From positions 783,001 through 847,000 of the forward strand of contig NZ_CP149510.1 in assembly GCF_040126305.1 (NCBI RefSeq): DNA of 64,000 nt, given 5' to 3'. Shown here piece by piece: positions 26,388-36,635 of this stretch. Position 1 is the first letter of the stretch. Every line of letters begins with the position of its first letter. The notes under the pieces are model-generated. The model worked only from the letters and a program-made list of their open reading frames with translations, did not search any database and was not told the DNA's origin. The position numbers and the translations under genes were made by a program. Source of the stretch: Pararhizobium sp. A13. GTDB taxonomy: Bacteria; Pseudomonadota; Alphaproteobacteria; Rhizobiales; Rhizobiaceae.

Positions 26388-27547
26388 ACCCTCACGGCCT
26401 CAGGTCGGGACAGGCCGCCGAGCCAATCGAGATAGCGCGCATAGGCGAAATGGAGACCGATGCCGACGATGACGAACAGCGAACCCCAGAGCGGATCACG
26501 CCCCGTGACGAACAGAAGCACCTGGCCCGCCATGGCAAGGATCGTGCCGAGAATGAAGACCGGCAGCGAATGGCGCCCGATCATCACCAATGGATGATCG
26601 AGGCGCAGCCGCGCCATTCGGCTGAAAACCGGAAAGACCGCCAGCAGATAGGCAAGCGCCAGGACGTGCAGCAGCCGCGTCAGCGAGAGGAAGGTCTTGT
26701 CGAACCCCGTCAGAACAGCGGGCAGACCATAGGAGAAATCGATGTTCCACCAGGAGAACACGACCCAGAAGAACGACAGAACGACATAGCCGGCGGACAG
26801 GGCGATGAGCAGCGGGTGGCGCGGCAGCGGCTTGCCGGCGCGCGAGCGCATCATGCAGATCATGCCGATGACGAAGAGGAACTGCCAGGACCAGGGATTG
26901 AGGAACCAGTAGCCTTCATCGAGAAAATTGATCGGCACGATCATGAAGATGCCGGCGGCGAGCCACAGCGTGGCCGATGCCACGAACAACAGCAAGGGGC
27001 TGCGGCCATGGAGCCAGAGCATGCCCGGCAAAAGCAGGAAGACGACGGCGTACATCGACAGGATGTTGTTGTAGCCCAACTGGTGACCCAGCAGGACCAT
27101 GGCGACGAAGCCCTGTTCGGTATGATCGACCAGAGGTCGGATATTGATCTCGCTGATCAGGTCCTGCCGGCCGAAATAGAGCGCCCCGCCGGCAAAGATC
27201 GCCAGCGTGATGATACTGGTCATGATATGCGCGACGTAGAGCGTGAACGCCCGGCGCCAGATCTTCAGGCTGAGGGCGAGGCGATTGCCGAGTTTGAATT
27301 TCCGCCCATAGGCAAGCCCGGCCGAAAGCCCCGAAATCAGCACGAAGGCTTCCGCCGAATCGGAGAAGCCGAAGTTCTTCGTCGTCAGATATTCGAGATA
27401 TTGCCCCGGCACATGATTGACGAAGATGGTGATGAGGCAAAGAGCGCGAAACACGTCGAGGCGGGTGTCACGCTCAGGAGGGATGGATCGCTTCGTTCCG
27501 GTCTGTCCGTCATCGGCAGACGGTTCGAATTGCAGTTTTTGAAGCAT
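26384..27547 (-). CDS. opgC: OpgC-family membrane protein (periplasmic glucan substituent transfer)
   Basis: A 387-residue polytopic membrane protein with about ten helices. The cytoplasmic N-terminus leads into RDTRLDVFRALCLITIFVNHVPG, the OpgC/acyltransferase-3-like opening with its His; the SDSAEAFVLISGLSAGLAYG block follows. OpgC proteins in other alphaproteobacteria succinylate osmoregulated periplasmic glucans. The place between ndvA (exporter) and ndvB (synthase), and the same strand as ndvB with a gap of 130 bp, fit modification of cyclic beta-1,2-glucan. The acyl donor cannot be read from sequence. Confidence 0.85.
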   Translation of the reverse strand: MLQKLQFEPSADDGQTGTKRSIPPERDTRLDVFRALCLITIFVNHVPGQYLEYLTTKNFGFSDSAEAFVLISGLSAGLAYGRKFKLGNRLALSLKIWRRAFTLYVAHIMTSIITLAIFAGGALYFGRQDLISEINIRPLVDHTEQGFVAMVLLGHQLGYNNILSMYAVVFLLLPGMLWLHGRSPLLLFVASATLWLAAGIFMIVPINFLDEGYWFLNPWSWQFLFVIGMICMMRSRAGKPLPRHPLLIALSAGYVVLSFFWVVFSWWNIDFSYGLPAVLTGFDKTFLSLTRLLHVLALAYLLAVFPVFSRMARLRLDHPLVMIGRHSLPVFILGTILAMAGQVLLFVTGRDPLWGSLFVIVGIGLHFAYARYLDWLGGLSRPEAVRV

Positions 27548-27619
27548 TCAGATTGTTCTCGTCCGAGTTCAGTGCCCCCTGCCCCCTTGACGCAATACGA
27601 CTGCTGGCAATCAGAACGA

Positions 27620-27653
27620 AGCCGGCTTTGCAACTTCTGGTACAAAGCCGGCT
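27620..27653 (-). terminator. Hairpin between ndvB and opgC
   Basis: AGCCGGCTTTG pairs perfectly (11 bp) with CAAAGCCGGCT around a 12-base loop, 25 bp beyond the ndvB stop. There is no U-tract, so read-through to opgC is possible; it may set the ratio of the two transcripts. Confidence 0.6.
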
Positions 27654-27677
27654 GCACGTCTGACGAAGCGCCAGAAG

Positions 27678-30600
27678 CTACACCAAAACGCCTTCATGCG
27701 CGTTTTTTGTGACAGTTTTATTGACGCTGACGATCGGCTCGCCGCTTTCCGCATCTTTCGTCACAGAAATTACATGCACCTTGCCGTCGATGGTCAGCGT
27801 CGCCGAGAAACCATCCCAGGCTTTCGGCAGGACCGGGCGAACAGTCAGCGTCCCGCCCTGCCTGCGAATGCCGAGGATGCCTTCGACCGCTGCTCGATAG
27901 AGCCAGGCCGCCGAACCCGTATACCAGGTCCAGCCACCGCGTCCGGTCAGATCGCCGTCGCCATAGATATCGGCGGCGACCACATAGGGTTCGACGCGAT
28001 AGTGATCGGCGCTGTCGCGATCTCTGGAGTGATTGACCGGATTGAGCATCTCGAACGCGTGCCAGGCGTCTTCCGAGCGGTTCTGCGCCGCAAGTGCCAG
28101 CACGACCCACGTCGCCGCATGGGTATATTGTCCACCATTTTCGCGGACGCCAGGCGGATAGGCCTTGATGTAGCCCGGATCCTGCTCCGTTCCGGAGAGC
28201 GGCGGCGTGAACAGACGGATGATCCGGTGATCGGCATCCGCCAGTTCCGAAAGCACGGCATCCATGGCCTGCGCCGAGCGAGCCGGATCACCTTCGCCCG
28301 ACAGAACACTCCAGGACTGGGCGATCGAATCGATGCGGCATTCGCTGCTGTTGGCGGAGCCGAGCGGCGTCCCGTTGTCGTAGTTGCCACGACGATAGTA
28401 TCCACCATCCCAGCCGGCCGTTTCAAGCGCCTGCTTGAGACCGGTAAGTTGCGTTTCCCAGGCCGAAACCCGCTTGCTGTCACCGCGCTCGCGTGCGATC
28501 TCGACGAAGGAGCGAAGGGTGGCCGCAAGGAACCAGCCGAGCCAGACGCTGGTGCCGCGCCCTTCGATGCCGACGCGGTTCATGCCGTCGTTCCAGTCGC
28601 CGCCAAGGATCAACGGCAAGCCGTTTTCGCCCTTGCGGGCAATCGCCAGATCGAGTGCCAGCGCGCAATGCTCATAGAGAGACGCACGCCGCTCGGACAC
28701 CAGTGGCTGGAAGAAATTGTCGTGCTGGCCGGGTTCAAGGGGCACGCCCTCGATAAAGGCAATCTGCTCGTCGAGAATGTCCTTGGTACCGGTCACGTTG
28801 CAATAATATTGCACCGCGTGACCAAGCCAGACTACGTCATCGGAGATCAAGGTGCGGACGCCCGAGCCATTGCCGGGCAGCCACCAGTGCAACACATCGC
28901 CTTCCGGGAACTGCCGCGCCGCGGCGTTGAGGATCTGCGCGCGTGCAAGTTCCGGACGATGCACGATGAAGGCGAGCGTATCCTGCAACTGGTCGCGAAA
29001 GCCGAAGGCACCGCTTGCCTGATAGAAGGCCGACCGCGCCAGGAGGCGGCAACCCAGGCTCTGATAGGGCAGCCAGGCATTGACCATGTTGTTGAACGCC
29101 TTGTCGGGCGTATCGACCTGGAGAATGCCGGTGAAGTCCTGCCAGAAACTGTTCGAGGCTTCGAGAACCGCCTCGAAAGTCGTGCTGCGCGCCGTCTCGA
29201 GATGTTCTAGCGCCTGATCGGCATGGTCGGCGTCGCCCATGTAGAAGGTCAGCTCGCGGCTTTCGCCCGGCGCCAGCGCCACATCGAGAACGAGCGCCGC
29301 ACAAGGATCGCCATCCGCATCGATCGCGCCTGACAGCGAGTTGCCGTCAAGCACCGCTTTCGGCGCATGAATGCTACCGGCGAGCCCGATGAATTCGCGG
29401 CGGCTTGCCGTGAAGCCCACCGGCATTTCGCTCGCCGCCAGGAAAGCGGCGCGGCCGGAATAGTCGATGCTGTAGGGGTTGGTGGCCAGCACCGCGCCGC
29501 TTGCCTCGTCGAGATGCGACAGGATGAAGGGCGCCGTCTTGCTGCGATTGTTGCCGAGCACCCATTCAGCATAGCCGTAGACCTTCAGGCTTCGGGCCTC
29601 GCCGGAGAGATTTTTCAACCGCATCCGCCAGTATTTCACCGGCGCCTTGCGATGAACGGCCTGGCTTACCTCCATCTCCAGCTCGTCCTGCACGCTCTTG
29701 AAGACCGAATAGCCGAGGCCATGCCGCGTTTCGAAGAGCACGGACTTGCGCCGGGACAGGGCGGCATAGGGCGACATCACCGCACCGCTGTCCATATCTC
29801 TCACGAAGATCGCTTCACCCGGCCGGTTGATCACCGGATCGTTGGTCCAGGGCGTCAGCTGGTAGTCGCGCGAATTGCGGGCCCATGTGAAGGCAGCGCC
29901 TTCCGCCGCCACATGGAAACCGAAGCTCTCGTTGGAAATGACGTTGATCCACGGCTGCGGCGTCGCTTCGCCGCCGCGCAGGCGCGTCACATATTCACGG
30001 CCGTCCTTGGAAAAGCCGCCATAGCCGTTCCAGAAGTCGAGCCCGTCGCCAGTGATCGAGGCTGGTTCCACATCACGATCCGCAGCTGGAGCTGCGAGCA
30101 GTGGCAGGACAATCTTTTTCCGCTTGACGGCAGGCGTGGCGAACAACGCTTCCGCACGGGAAATCTGGTCCGAGATCTTGCCGTTGCGGGCATGGAAAAC
30201 GGCACGCGACGCCGACAGCAGCGCCGACCACGTCTGCGGCTCCATGATGTCGCGGCGGACCGCGAAGATATGCTGCCGGGCGCTATCTGGCAGACGCAGG
30301 CGCAGGTTTTCACACATCGCATCGAGCGTGTGCTGCATGTCCTGCGCATAGGACGAGGCCCGTTCGTTGATAACGACGAGATCGGCTGTGACGCCGCGCG
30401 TGCGCAGATATTCTTGCGCCTTCAGGGCTTCACGCGCGATGCCGAGGTCAACGTCATCGTTGATGCGGACGGCAAAGATCGGGAAGTCGCCCGAAATCGC
30501 CAGCGGCCAAAGCGACGATTGCGATGCGAGACCCGCCTGAACGGTTGCAATATCGGCACGCAGCTGCATGTCGGGATAGGTGAGGTAGCGGCCAAGCGTC

Positions 30601-33600
30601 TGGAAACTTGCCGCCTCCTGCGAGGTCACGCCGACGTGGCGCATCTGCACCTGGCTGCGGGTCCAGGCGTGGATCATCTCGTGATTGAAGCTGTCCGGAT
30701 GGCGATAGCGATCGACGGCCTTGTCGATCTGCTCGCGACCGGGCGCAGCGATGGTCCAGAAGATCACGCTGACCTTCTTGCCCGCCGGCACACGAACGAT
30801 ACGGCGAAGCGAGACGATCGGGTCGAGCGTATAGCCGTCCGTGCCTGAAAGCTTCGCGTCGGTATCGAAGGCCTGCGCTTCGGCAAGCGTGCGGCCCGTT
30901 CCGATGAACCGGCGCCTGTCCGTCTCGGCCTCCGTGTGACGGCTGCTGCCGGCATTGTCGGCGATCAGGTGAGCCACCTGCATATCCGGGTCGCCGGGAC
31001 TACGCTTGTTGCGCGTGACGCGGATGACGTCGCCCTTCGGATCGATCTCCGTGCGCAGGAACATCTTGGCAAAGAGCGGATGGGCGCTGTCGGTATCGTC
31101 GGTTGTCAGCACCGGCTCGGCATAGGAGGTCACCTCGATGAAGCGATCCTCAGAGCCCCTGTTGAGAAGGATCACCCGACGGCCTTCGGCATCGTGCTCG
31201 GTGGCGACGATGCATTCGACCTCGCTGGTGAGTTCGCCGACGGTCTTGACGAATTCGGCCTTGTCGTCGCCGAAGCGGATCATGGCTTTTTCACCTTCCG
31301 CCCGGCGCGGTTCGGCAGTTGCCGACCACCAGTCGCCAGTCGCCATATCGCGCAGGAAGATAAACGTGCCGGACCGGTCTTCGCTCGGATCGGCATTCCA
31401 GCGGGCAACGGTCTGACCGTTCCAGCGGGAATAGCCGCTGCCGGTCGCCGTCAGCATGACGGAGTAGTGGCCGTTCGACAGGAAGACCGTCTCGCGATCC
31501 TTGATCAGCGGATTGTTGACGACCCGGACTTCCGGGCGGAGCAGGTCTTCCGGGCCCTTGCCGACAGATTCCGGTTCCTTCTTGGTGTTGATGATCGGGA
31601 TATCGCGCGGTGCCTTTTCCTGCAGCAGCAGTTCGGCCGCTTCGATGACCGGATCGGCATGGAACCACTCGCGCAGACGCCCGTTGAAGACGACGTTGGC
31701 GACCGCCGCGATCGACATGCCGTGGTGGTGGGCATAGTAGTTGCGCACCACCGCGCAGGTCTTGCCTTCCGGCACGCGGGTCGGCGTGAAGTCGACGGCA
31801 TCATGGAAACCATAGGCCCCGAGCGCGCCGACGCCGCGCAGCCGCTCCAGATTGGCGAGCGCCGCCTTCGGATCGTACATGCTGGCGAGGATCGAGGCAT
31901 AGGGCGCGATGACGGCATTCTGGCCGAGGCCACGCTTCAAGCCGAGCGTCGGCACACCGAAATTGGTGTACTGATAGGTCAGTTCATGGTCGCGGGCATT
32001 GAAGGCCGCTTCCGAAATGCCCCACGGCGTGCCGAGGCGGCGGCCGTGGTTCATCTGTTCCTTGACGATCAGATTGTTGGTCTGGTTCAGGATGCCACCC
32101 TGAGGCTCCTGCATGACCAGCGGCGGCATCAGATATTCGAACATCGAGCCCGACCAGGAGATGAGCGCACCGCGGGCGCCGATCGGCACGATCGGACGGC
32201 CGAGCTTGTACCAGTGTTCCGTCGGCAGGTCTCCCTTGGCGATGGCAAACAGGCTGGTGAGGCGCGCTTCCGACGCGAGAAGGTCGTAGCAGGCTTCGTC
32301 AAGCTCGTTCGAATTGACGCGGTAGCCGATCGACAGAAGCCGCCGTTCCGGACGGAAGAGGAAGCTGAAGTCCATCGAGAATGCGATATCGCGCGCCCGG
32401 TCGCGCACGACGATCAGACGCTGGCGCAGCACCTCGATGGCACCGAGGTCGAAAACGCCGTCGGCAATGTGGGATTCGCAGGTGTTGACCAGAACGGTCG
32501 CCCACTTCGTCACTTCGCCGCTCTGGGCGCTCCTGACCTCGTGGTCGAGATTGGCGGTGAGCTTCTGGATGTCGCGCGCCAGAACCGCCAGGTTGATGAC
32601 CCGGATCGAGGCAAATTCATGCTCGCGCTTGACCGCCTGCAGAGCATTGTGGAAACCGACGATCCGCTCCTCCATCAGCCGCCGCAGCGGCCGCACTGTC
32701 TTGCGGTCATCCGGCAATTCGGCCAGCACTTCGGACAGAATGGAGGCAACATCGCCGATACCGTCCAGATTGCCCTGGATATGCGCGGACGGCGCTTCAG
32801 CCCATTCGCGGCACATCGAGGACACGGCGATCAGATGGCCGGCGAGGTTGCCGCTGTCGACGGCCGAAACATACTTCGGTTCCATCGTCTCGAGCGGGTT
32901 CGTCGTATACCAGTTGAACAGGTGCCCGCGGTATTTCGGCATGCGGTCGATCGTAGCAACCGTCTCCTCCAGGCGCCGCACGGTTTCTTCAAAACCGATC
33001 CAGCCGAAATCGCGAGCCGACATAACCGATAGCAGGTAGACGCCGATATTCGTTGGCGAGGTCCGTTCGGCCAGAACCGGATGCGGGATTTCCTGGAAAT
33101 TGTCCGGCGGCAGGAAGTTCTGCTCGGCGGTAACGAAGGTCTCGAAATAAAGCCAGGTCCGACGCGCGATCTTGCGCAATTCCTCGACGACATTTTCCGG
33201 CACGACCAGCTGGTCTTCGGTCTCGGCGGACTGGCTGACGAACCAGGCGATGGCCGGAGACAACGCCCACAGCAGGGCAAACGGAATGCCGATAAAGGGA
33301 ACGCCGGTATCGGAGATGGCTGCAAGCAGCAGCGAAACGACCGACAGCGCCGGCGCGGTCCACATCGAACGATAATAGTCCCAGATGGTACCGCTGGCCG
33401 AGCTCTGCACCTGCGCTGCGGTGCGCCACTCGAGCATCAGCTTGCCGCTGACAAAGGTTCGGTAGAGGGAGCGCACGATGGCATCGGCCATCATTGCGGC
33501 CGAATGGGCGATGAAGACGATGCGCAGCGCGACCTGCGCGTTGGCCGCCTGGATTTCCGAGAGAACAGCATGCAGATGGGCGCGGGCTACGATATCGTTG

Positions 33601-36167
33601 CGGCGCGGCATGATACCGGAAATGAGCGACAGGGTCGGCGCGACGAACAAGCTGAAGATCAGCACGAACTGCCAGACCAGCGCCTGTGTCGGCTCCATGT
33701 AATACCAGCCCATGACCGAGGCAACGAGCCAGGCGCAGGGGATCAGCGAGCGGCGCAGATTGTCGTACATCTTCCAGCGGCCGAGCATGCTGACGCCGTT
33801 GGAAAGATCGAACATGTAAGGCAGGAGCTGCCAGTCGCCGCGCGCCCAGCGATGCTGGCGCGACATCTCGACTTCGTAGCGGATCGGGAAATCCTCGACC
33901 AGTTCGACATCGGTCACCAGCGCGCACTTGGCAAGCGAGCCTTCCAGGAGGTCATGGCTGAGAACCGCGTTTTCCACGATCCTGCCCTTCAGCGCTGCCT
34001 CGAAGGCGTCGACATGGTAGAGGCCCTTGCCGGTGAACGTACCTTCGCCGGCAATGTCCTGATAAACGTCGGAGACGGTGAAGACATAGGGATCGATGCC
34101 GCGATTGACCGAGAAGATCCGCTGGAACGCCGAAGCTTCGTTGCCGGTGGTCAGCGACGGCGTCACCCGCGGCTGCAGGATACTGTAGCCTGCAGTCACC
34201 TTCTGCGTGACCGGATCGACGACCGGGCGGTTGATCGGGTGGTAGAGCTTGCCGACCAGCTTGGTCACCGCGTCGCGCATCAGGCGCGTGTCGGAATCGA
34301 GCGTCATGACGTATTGCACGTTTTCCGGAACGATATTGGCGCCGGCAAGGAAGCTCGTGTCGCTGTCGCCGCGCAGAAGCAGGTTCATCTCATGAAGCTT
34401 GCCACGCTTGCGCTCCCAGCCCATCCAGACGCCCTCCGCCTCGTTGTAGAGGCGGCGGCGATGCAGGAGGTAGAAGCGGGTCCGGCCGTCATGGGCGTAG
34501 CGCTCGCTCAAAATCGCGATTTCGCGCTTGGCGTAGTCGAGCACGTCAAGATCGGCGGCAGTTTCCTCCTCCTTGCTGTCGGCCCAGTCGCTCAGAAGCG
34601 CGAAATAGACCTCACCCTTCGGATTGGCGAGATAATGCACCTCGATGTTGCGCACGAGCTCATCGACGTGATCGCGCTTGGAGATCAGGCAGGGCACGAC
34701 GACGAGGGTCCGCGCATCCTGCGGAATCCCGTTGAGAAACTCATATCCAACCAGGCGCGACGGCGTCACGCAGAGCGTGACCAGCGTGTTGAACAGACCG
34801 GCAGCACCTTCCGAGGCCGGAAGCGCGAACAGGAGCAGCATGATCAGCTTTGCACCCGTCGGAATATCCATCGGGCTGACGAAGACATAGACCGCGATCA
34901 TCGCCAGAATCGTCAGTACGATGTTGGGACCGGCAATCGCGAGCCAATCGAGCTTACGGCTCACACGGATGATGTTCTGCAGAACGGTCGGACGGTAGCC
35001 GATCCTCTGCTCCAGAAGCCGGCGCTGCTTGCCGACGAGGAACCCGCCGACATTCGGCTCATGCGGGATTTCCTCAGGCGCCGCCGCCTGCTCCCTTACC
35101 ATCTCCAGGGCGATCTGGGTCACTTCCAGTTCGGTATAGCCGGACCGGCGCGCCAGCCGCTCGATGGTGTTGCGATACTTGTTGCGCGAACCGAAATCGA
35201 GCAGGGAATAATCCGAATCGTCCCGGAGCGCGTCATCGAGCTTGCTGACACTCTCGAACCAGACGGCCCAGTCATTGTCGTCGATTTCGCGCAGGCTGCG
35301 GATGATGTTGCTCATCGTCGCATTGCCGGACGACAGGCGGTTCTGCTCGGCGACCAGAGCTTCCTCGACATTGCTGCCGCGTTTTTCCAGCTGCTCTTCG
35401 AGCCAGGTGATCACGTAACCCGATGTCTGCGATCCGTCGCGCAGGCGGTAGAGAAGCTGGGTCACGAAGGTATTGTCGGCGGTCAGCGGCTGAGCATCCG
35501 CGAGAACCGACCTGAACCTCTCGGGTTCACCCAGCCGGACGATCTGATCGGCGACGTCGTTTGCCTTCTTGCGCATGCCACGCGAACGGTCGACGCGGAT
35601 GGCGATGCGGCGCAGGTTCTCGATCAGCACGAAGCGGAGAATGGACGGCAACGCCCAAAGCTCGCCGATCTTGAAGGTCTCGTGATTCTGGAAACCGGCA
35701 ACCATCGCCGTCAGGCTTTCGCGCGACACCGTGCTGTGGGTGTGGGCGACGTAGAGCCAGGCAAGCGCCATGGTGCGCGGGATCGTCGTGCCGGCGACGG
35801 ACAGCGTCGGCAGTTGGCGATAGAACTTGCGCGGAAAGTCGCGCCGGACTTCCTGAATCGACTCTTCAACCAGATAATGATTGTCAAGCAGCCATTCCGC
35901 GGCGGGCGTAATCGAAGCGCCGGCTTCGACGTCGGCAGCCGTCACCTTGTAGACGCGGAAAATCTCGTGTTCGTTTTCGCGATGACGCGGACGGAACTCG
36001 AATGGGAAAAAACCCGGAAGGCTTTCCACGCCATCGCGGGCCAAGGCGGCCCCGCATTCATGAAGCTGGTCAATCGTAAAATAGGTCGACCGGATCGAAT
36101 CGTTATAATCGATCGGCTTGATTTCAGCTTCGCCAGGAGGCGTGAAAGGCGTATTTTGAAGGTTCAT
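27678..36167 (-). CDS. ndvB: Cyclic beta-1,2-glucan synthase NdvB/ChvB
   Basis: A giant inner-membrane enzyme that uses UDP-glucose to start, elongate, trim and cyclise beta-1,2-glucan on itself. The 2829 residues are close to the S. meliloti protein. The N-terminal part has membrane helices (ILTILAMIAVYVFVSP near 410) and a GT84-type glycosyltransferase core with MTLDSDTRLMRDAV near residue 620 and QHRWARGDWQLLPY. The middle and C-terminal parts are GH94-like phosphorylase regions, with GGDWNDGMNRVG near 2520 that sets chain length. ATG 36167 gives the family-like start; the 119 upstream codons look non-coding. No strong Shine-Dalgarno precedes it. Confidence 0.97.
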   Translation of the reverse strand: MNLQNTPFTPPGEAEIKPIDYNDSIRSTYFTIDQLHECGAALARDGVESLPGFFPFEFRPRHRENEHEIFRVYKVTAADVEAGASITPAAEWLLDNHYLVEESIQEVRRDFPRKFYRQLPTLSVAGTTIPRTMALAWLYVAHTHSTVSRESLTAMVAGFQNHETFKIGELWALPSILRFVLIENLRRIAIRVDRSRGMRKKANDVADQIVRLGEPERFRSVLADAQPLTADNTFVTQLLYRLRDGSQTSGYVITWLEEQLEKRGSNVEEALVAEQNRLSSGNATMSNIIRSLREIDDNDWAVWFESVSKLDDALRDDSDYSLLDFGSRNKYRNTIERLARRSGYTELEVTQIALEMVREQAAAPEEIPHEPNVGGFLVGKQRRLLEQRIGYRPTVLQNIIRVSRKLDWLAIAGPNIVLTILAMIAVYVFVSPMDIPTGAKLIMLLLFALPASEGAAGLFNTLVTLCVTPSRLVGYEFLNGIPQDARTLVVVPCLISKRDHVDELVRNIEVHYLANPKGEVYFALLSDWADSKEEETAADLDVLDYAKREIAILSERYAHDGRTRFYLLHRRRLYNEAEGVWMGWERKRGKLHEMNLLLRGDSDTSFLAGANIVPENVQYVMTLDSDTRLMRDAVTKLVGKLYHPINRPVVDPVTQKVTAGYSILQPRVTPSLTTGNEASAFQRIFSVNRGIDPYVFTVSDVYQDIAGEGTFTGKGLYHVDAFEAALKGRIVENAVLSHDLLEGSLAKCALVTDVELVEDFPIRYEVEMSRQHRWARGDWQLLPYMFDLSNGVSMLGRWKMYDNLRRSLIPCAWLVASVMGWYYMEPTQALVWQFVLIFSLFVAPTLSLISGIMPRRNDIVARAHLHAVLSEIQAANAQVALRIVFIAHSAAMMADAIVRSLYRTFVSGKLMLEWRTAAQVQSSASGTIWDYYRSMWTAPALSVVSLLLAAISDTGVPFIGIPFALLWALSPAIAWFVSQSAETEDQLVVPENVVEELRKIARRTWLYFETFVTAEQNFLPPDNFQEIPHPVLAERTSPTNIGVYLLSVMSARDFGWIGFEETVRRLEETVATIDRMPKYRGHLFNWYTTNPLETMEPKYVSAVDSGNLAGHLIAVSSMCREWAEAPSAHIQGNLDGIGDVASILSEVLAELPDDRKTVRPLRRLMEERIVGFHNALQAVKREHEFASIRVINLAVLARDIQKLTANLDHEVRSAQSGEVTKWATVLVNTCESHIADGVFDLGAIEVLRQRLIVVRDRARDIAFSMDFSFLFRPERRLLSIGYRVNSNELDEACYDLLASEARLTSLFAIAKGDLPTEHWYKLGRPIVPIGARGALISWSGSMFEYLMPPLVMQEPQGGILNQTNNLIVKEQMNHGRRLGTPWGISEAAFNARDHELTYQYTNFGVPTLGLKRGLGQNAVIAPYASILASMYDPKAALANLERLRGVGALGAYGFHDAVDFTPTRVPEGKTCAVVRNYYAHHHGMSIAAVANVVFNGRLREWFHADPVIEAAELLLQEKAPRDIPIINTKKEPESVGKGPEDLLRPEVRVVNNPLIKDRETVFLSNGHYSVMLTATGSGYSRWNGQTVARWNADPSEDRSGTFIFLRDMATGDWWSATAEPRRAEGEKAMIRFGDDKAEFVKTVGELTSEVECIVATEHDAEGRRVILLNRGSEDRFIEVTSYAEPVLTTDDTDSAHPLFAKMFLRTEIDPKGDVIRVTRNKRSPGDPDMQVAHLIADNAGSSRHTEAETDRRRFIGTGRTLAEAQAFDTDAKLSGTDGYTLDPIVSLRRIVRVPAGKKVSVIFWTIAAPGREQIDKAVDRYRHPDSFNHEMIHAWTRSQVQMRHVGVTSQEAASFQTLGRYLTYPDMQLRADIATVQAGLASQSSLWPLAISGDFPIFAVRINDDVDLGIAREALKAQEYLRTRGVTADLVVINERASSYAQDMQHTLDAMCENLRLRLPDSARQHIFAVRRDIMEPQTWSALLSASRAVFHARNGKISDQISRAEALFATPAVKRKKIVLPLLAAPAADRDVEPASITGDGLDFWNGYGGFSKDGREYVTRLRGGEATPQPWINVISNESFGFHVAAEGAAFTWARNSRDYQLTPWTNDPVINRPGEAIFVRDMDSGAVMSPYAALSRRKSVLFETRHGLGYSVFKSVQDELEMEVSQAVHRKAPVKYWRMRLKNLSGEARSLKVYGYAEWVLGNNRSKTAPFILSHLDEASGAVLATNPYSIDYSGRAAFLAASEMPVGFTASRREFIGLAGSIHAPKAVLDGNSLSGAIDADGDPCAALVLDVALAPGESRELTFYMGDADHADQALEHLETARSTTFEAVLEASNSFWQDFTGILQVDTPDKAFNNMVNAWLPYQSLGCRLLARSAFYQASGAFGFRDQLQDTLAFIVHRPELARAQILNAAARQFPEGDVLHWWLPGNGSGVRTLISDDVVWLGHAVQYYCNVTGTKDILDEQIAFIEGVPLEPGQHDNFFQPLVSERRASLYEHCALALDLAIARKGENGLPLILGGDWNDGMNRVGIEGRGTSVWLGWFLAATLRSFVEIARERGDSKRVSAWETQLTGLKQALETAGWDGGYYRRGNYDNGTPLGSANSSECRIDSIAQSWSVLSGEGDPARSAQAMDAVLSELADADHRIIRLFTPPLSGTEQDPGYIKAYPPGVRENGGQYTHAATWVVLALAAQNRSEDAWHAFEMLNPVNHSRDRDSADHYRVEPYVVAADIYGDGDLTGRGGWTWYTGSAAWLYRAAVEGILGIRRQGGTLTVRPVLPKAWDGFSATLTIDGKVHVISVTKDAESGEPIVSVNKTVTKNAHEGVLV

Positions 36168-36635
36168 AGGTACGGGTTCTGGATCCAGGCGGTGTTGAAG
36201 GGTCCGGCCGTGGTCGTCGTGCCGGATGGGCTGCAGCCCTGATGTTTTGCTCTGCGCCGCCACGACCCTAAACGCTCGTCTGTGTTCTACCGTCAGCCGC
36301 CAGGTCTCGTGCAGGCGGGAAACCGTGGGCTTTGGCACAGCCCGGAAGGGCCTTGAAGGTCGTGAAGGCGGCAGTCGCTTCGCTGTCAGGGCTGCGTGAT
36401 GCAAGAAGTGGGCATTTTTTAGCCGTAGTGCCAATGTGTTGCAAGGAGCGGTGCCTATTCTCGGGACGAATTCCATGCTGTCGCGCCAAAGAAGGACCGT
36501 TGTCGCGGTCGTCCTTTGCAGCAAATGATGTGAAATCCCCTATGACCGTCTCTTCGACACCGCTCATCCAGCCCGGAACGCGCAATGCGCCGAAAGGTTC
36601 CGCATTTTCAATTGCGACGCAGCAAGGTCTTGCAA
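36168..36635. other. 468-bp gap upstream of ndvB
   Basis: No gene supported; a 123-codon minus-strand frame here has no ribosome site and no protein-like pattern. It should hold the ndvB promoter and leader. A perfect 12-bp palindrome GGGCTGCAGCCC lies at 36228-36239, and a broken hairpin (AAGGAC with GTCCTT) near 36490-36515. Confidence 0.55.

Noticed and set aside
33081..36242. 1053-codon plus-strand frame antisense to ndvB
   Set aside because: Shadow of the ndvB reading frame; low-complexity composition and no start site.
36168..36524. N-terminal extension of ndvB to 36524
   Set aside because: The 119 extra codons look non-coding, and the length from ATG 36167 (2829 residues) already agrees with known NdvB.
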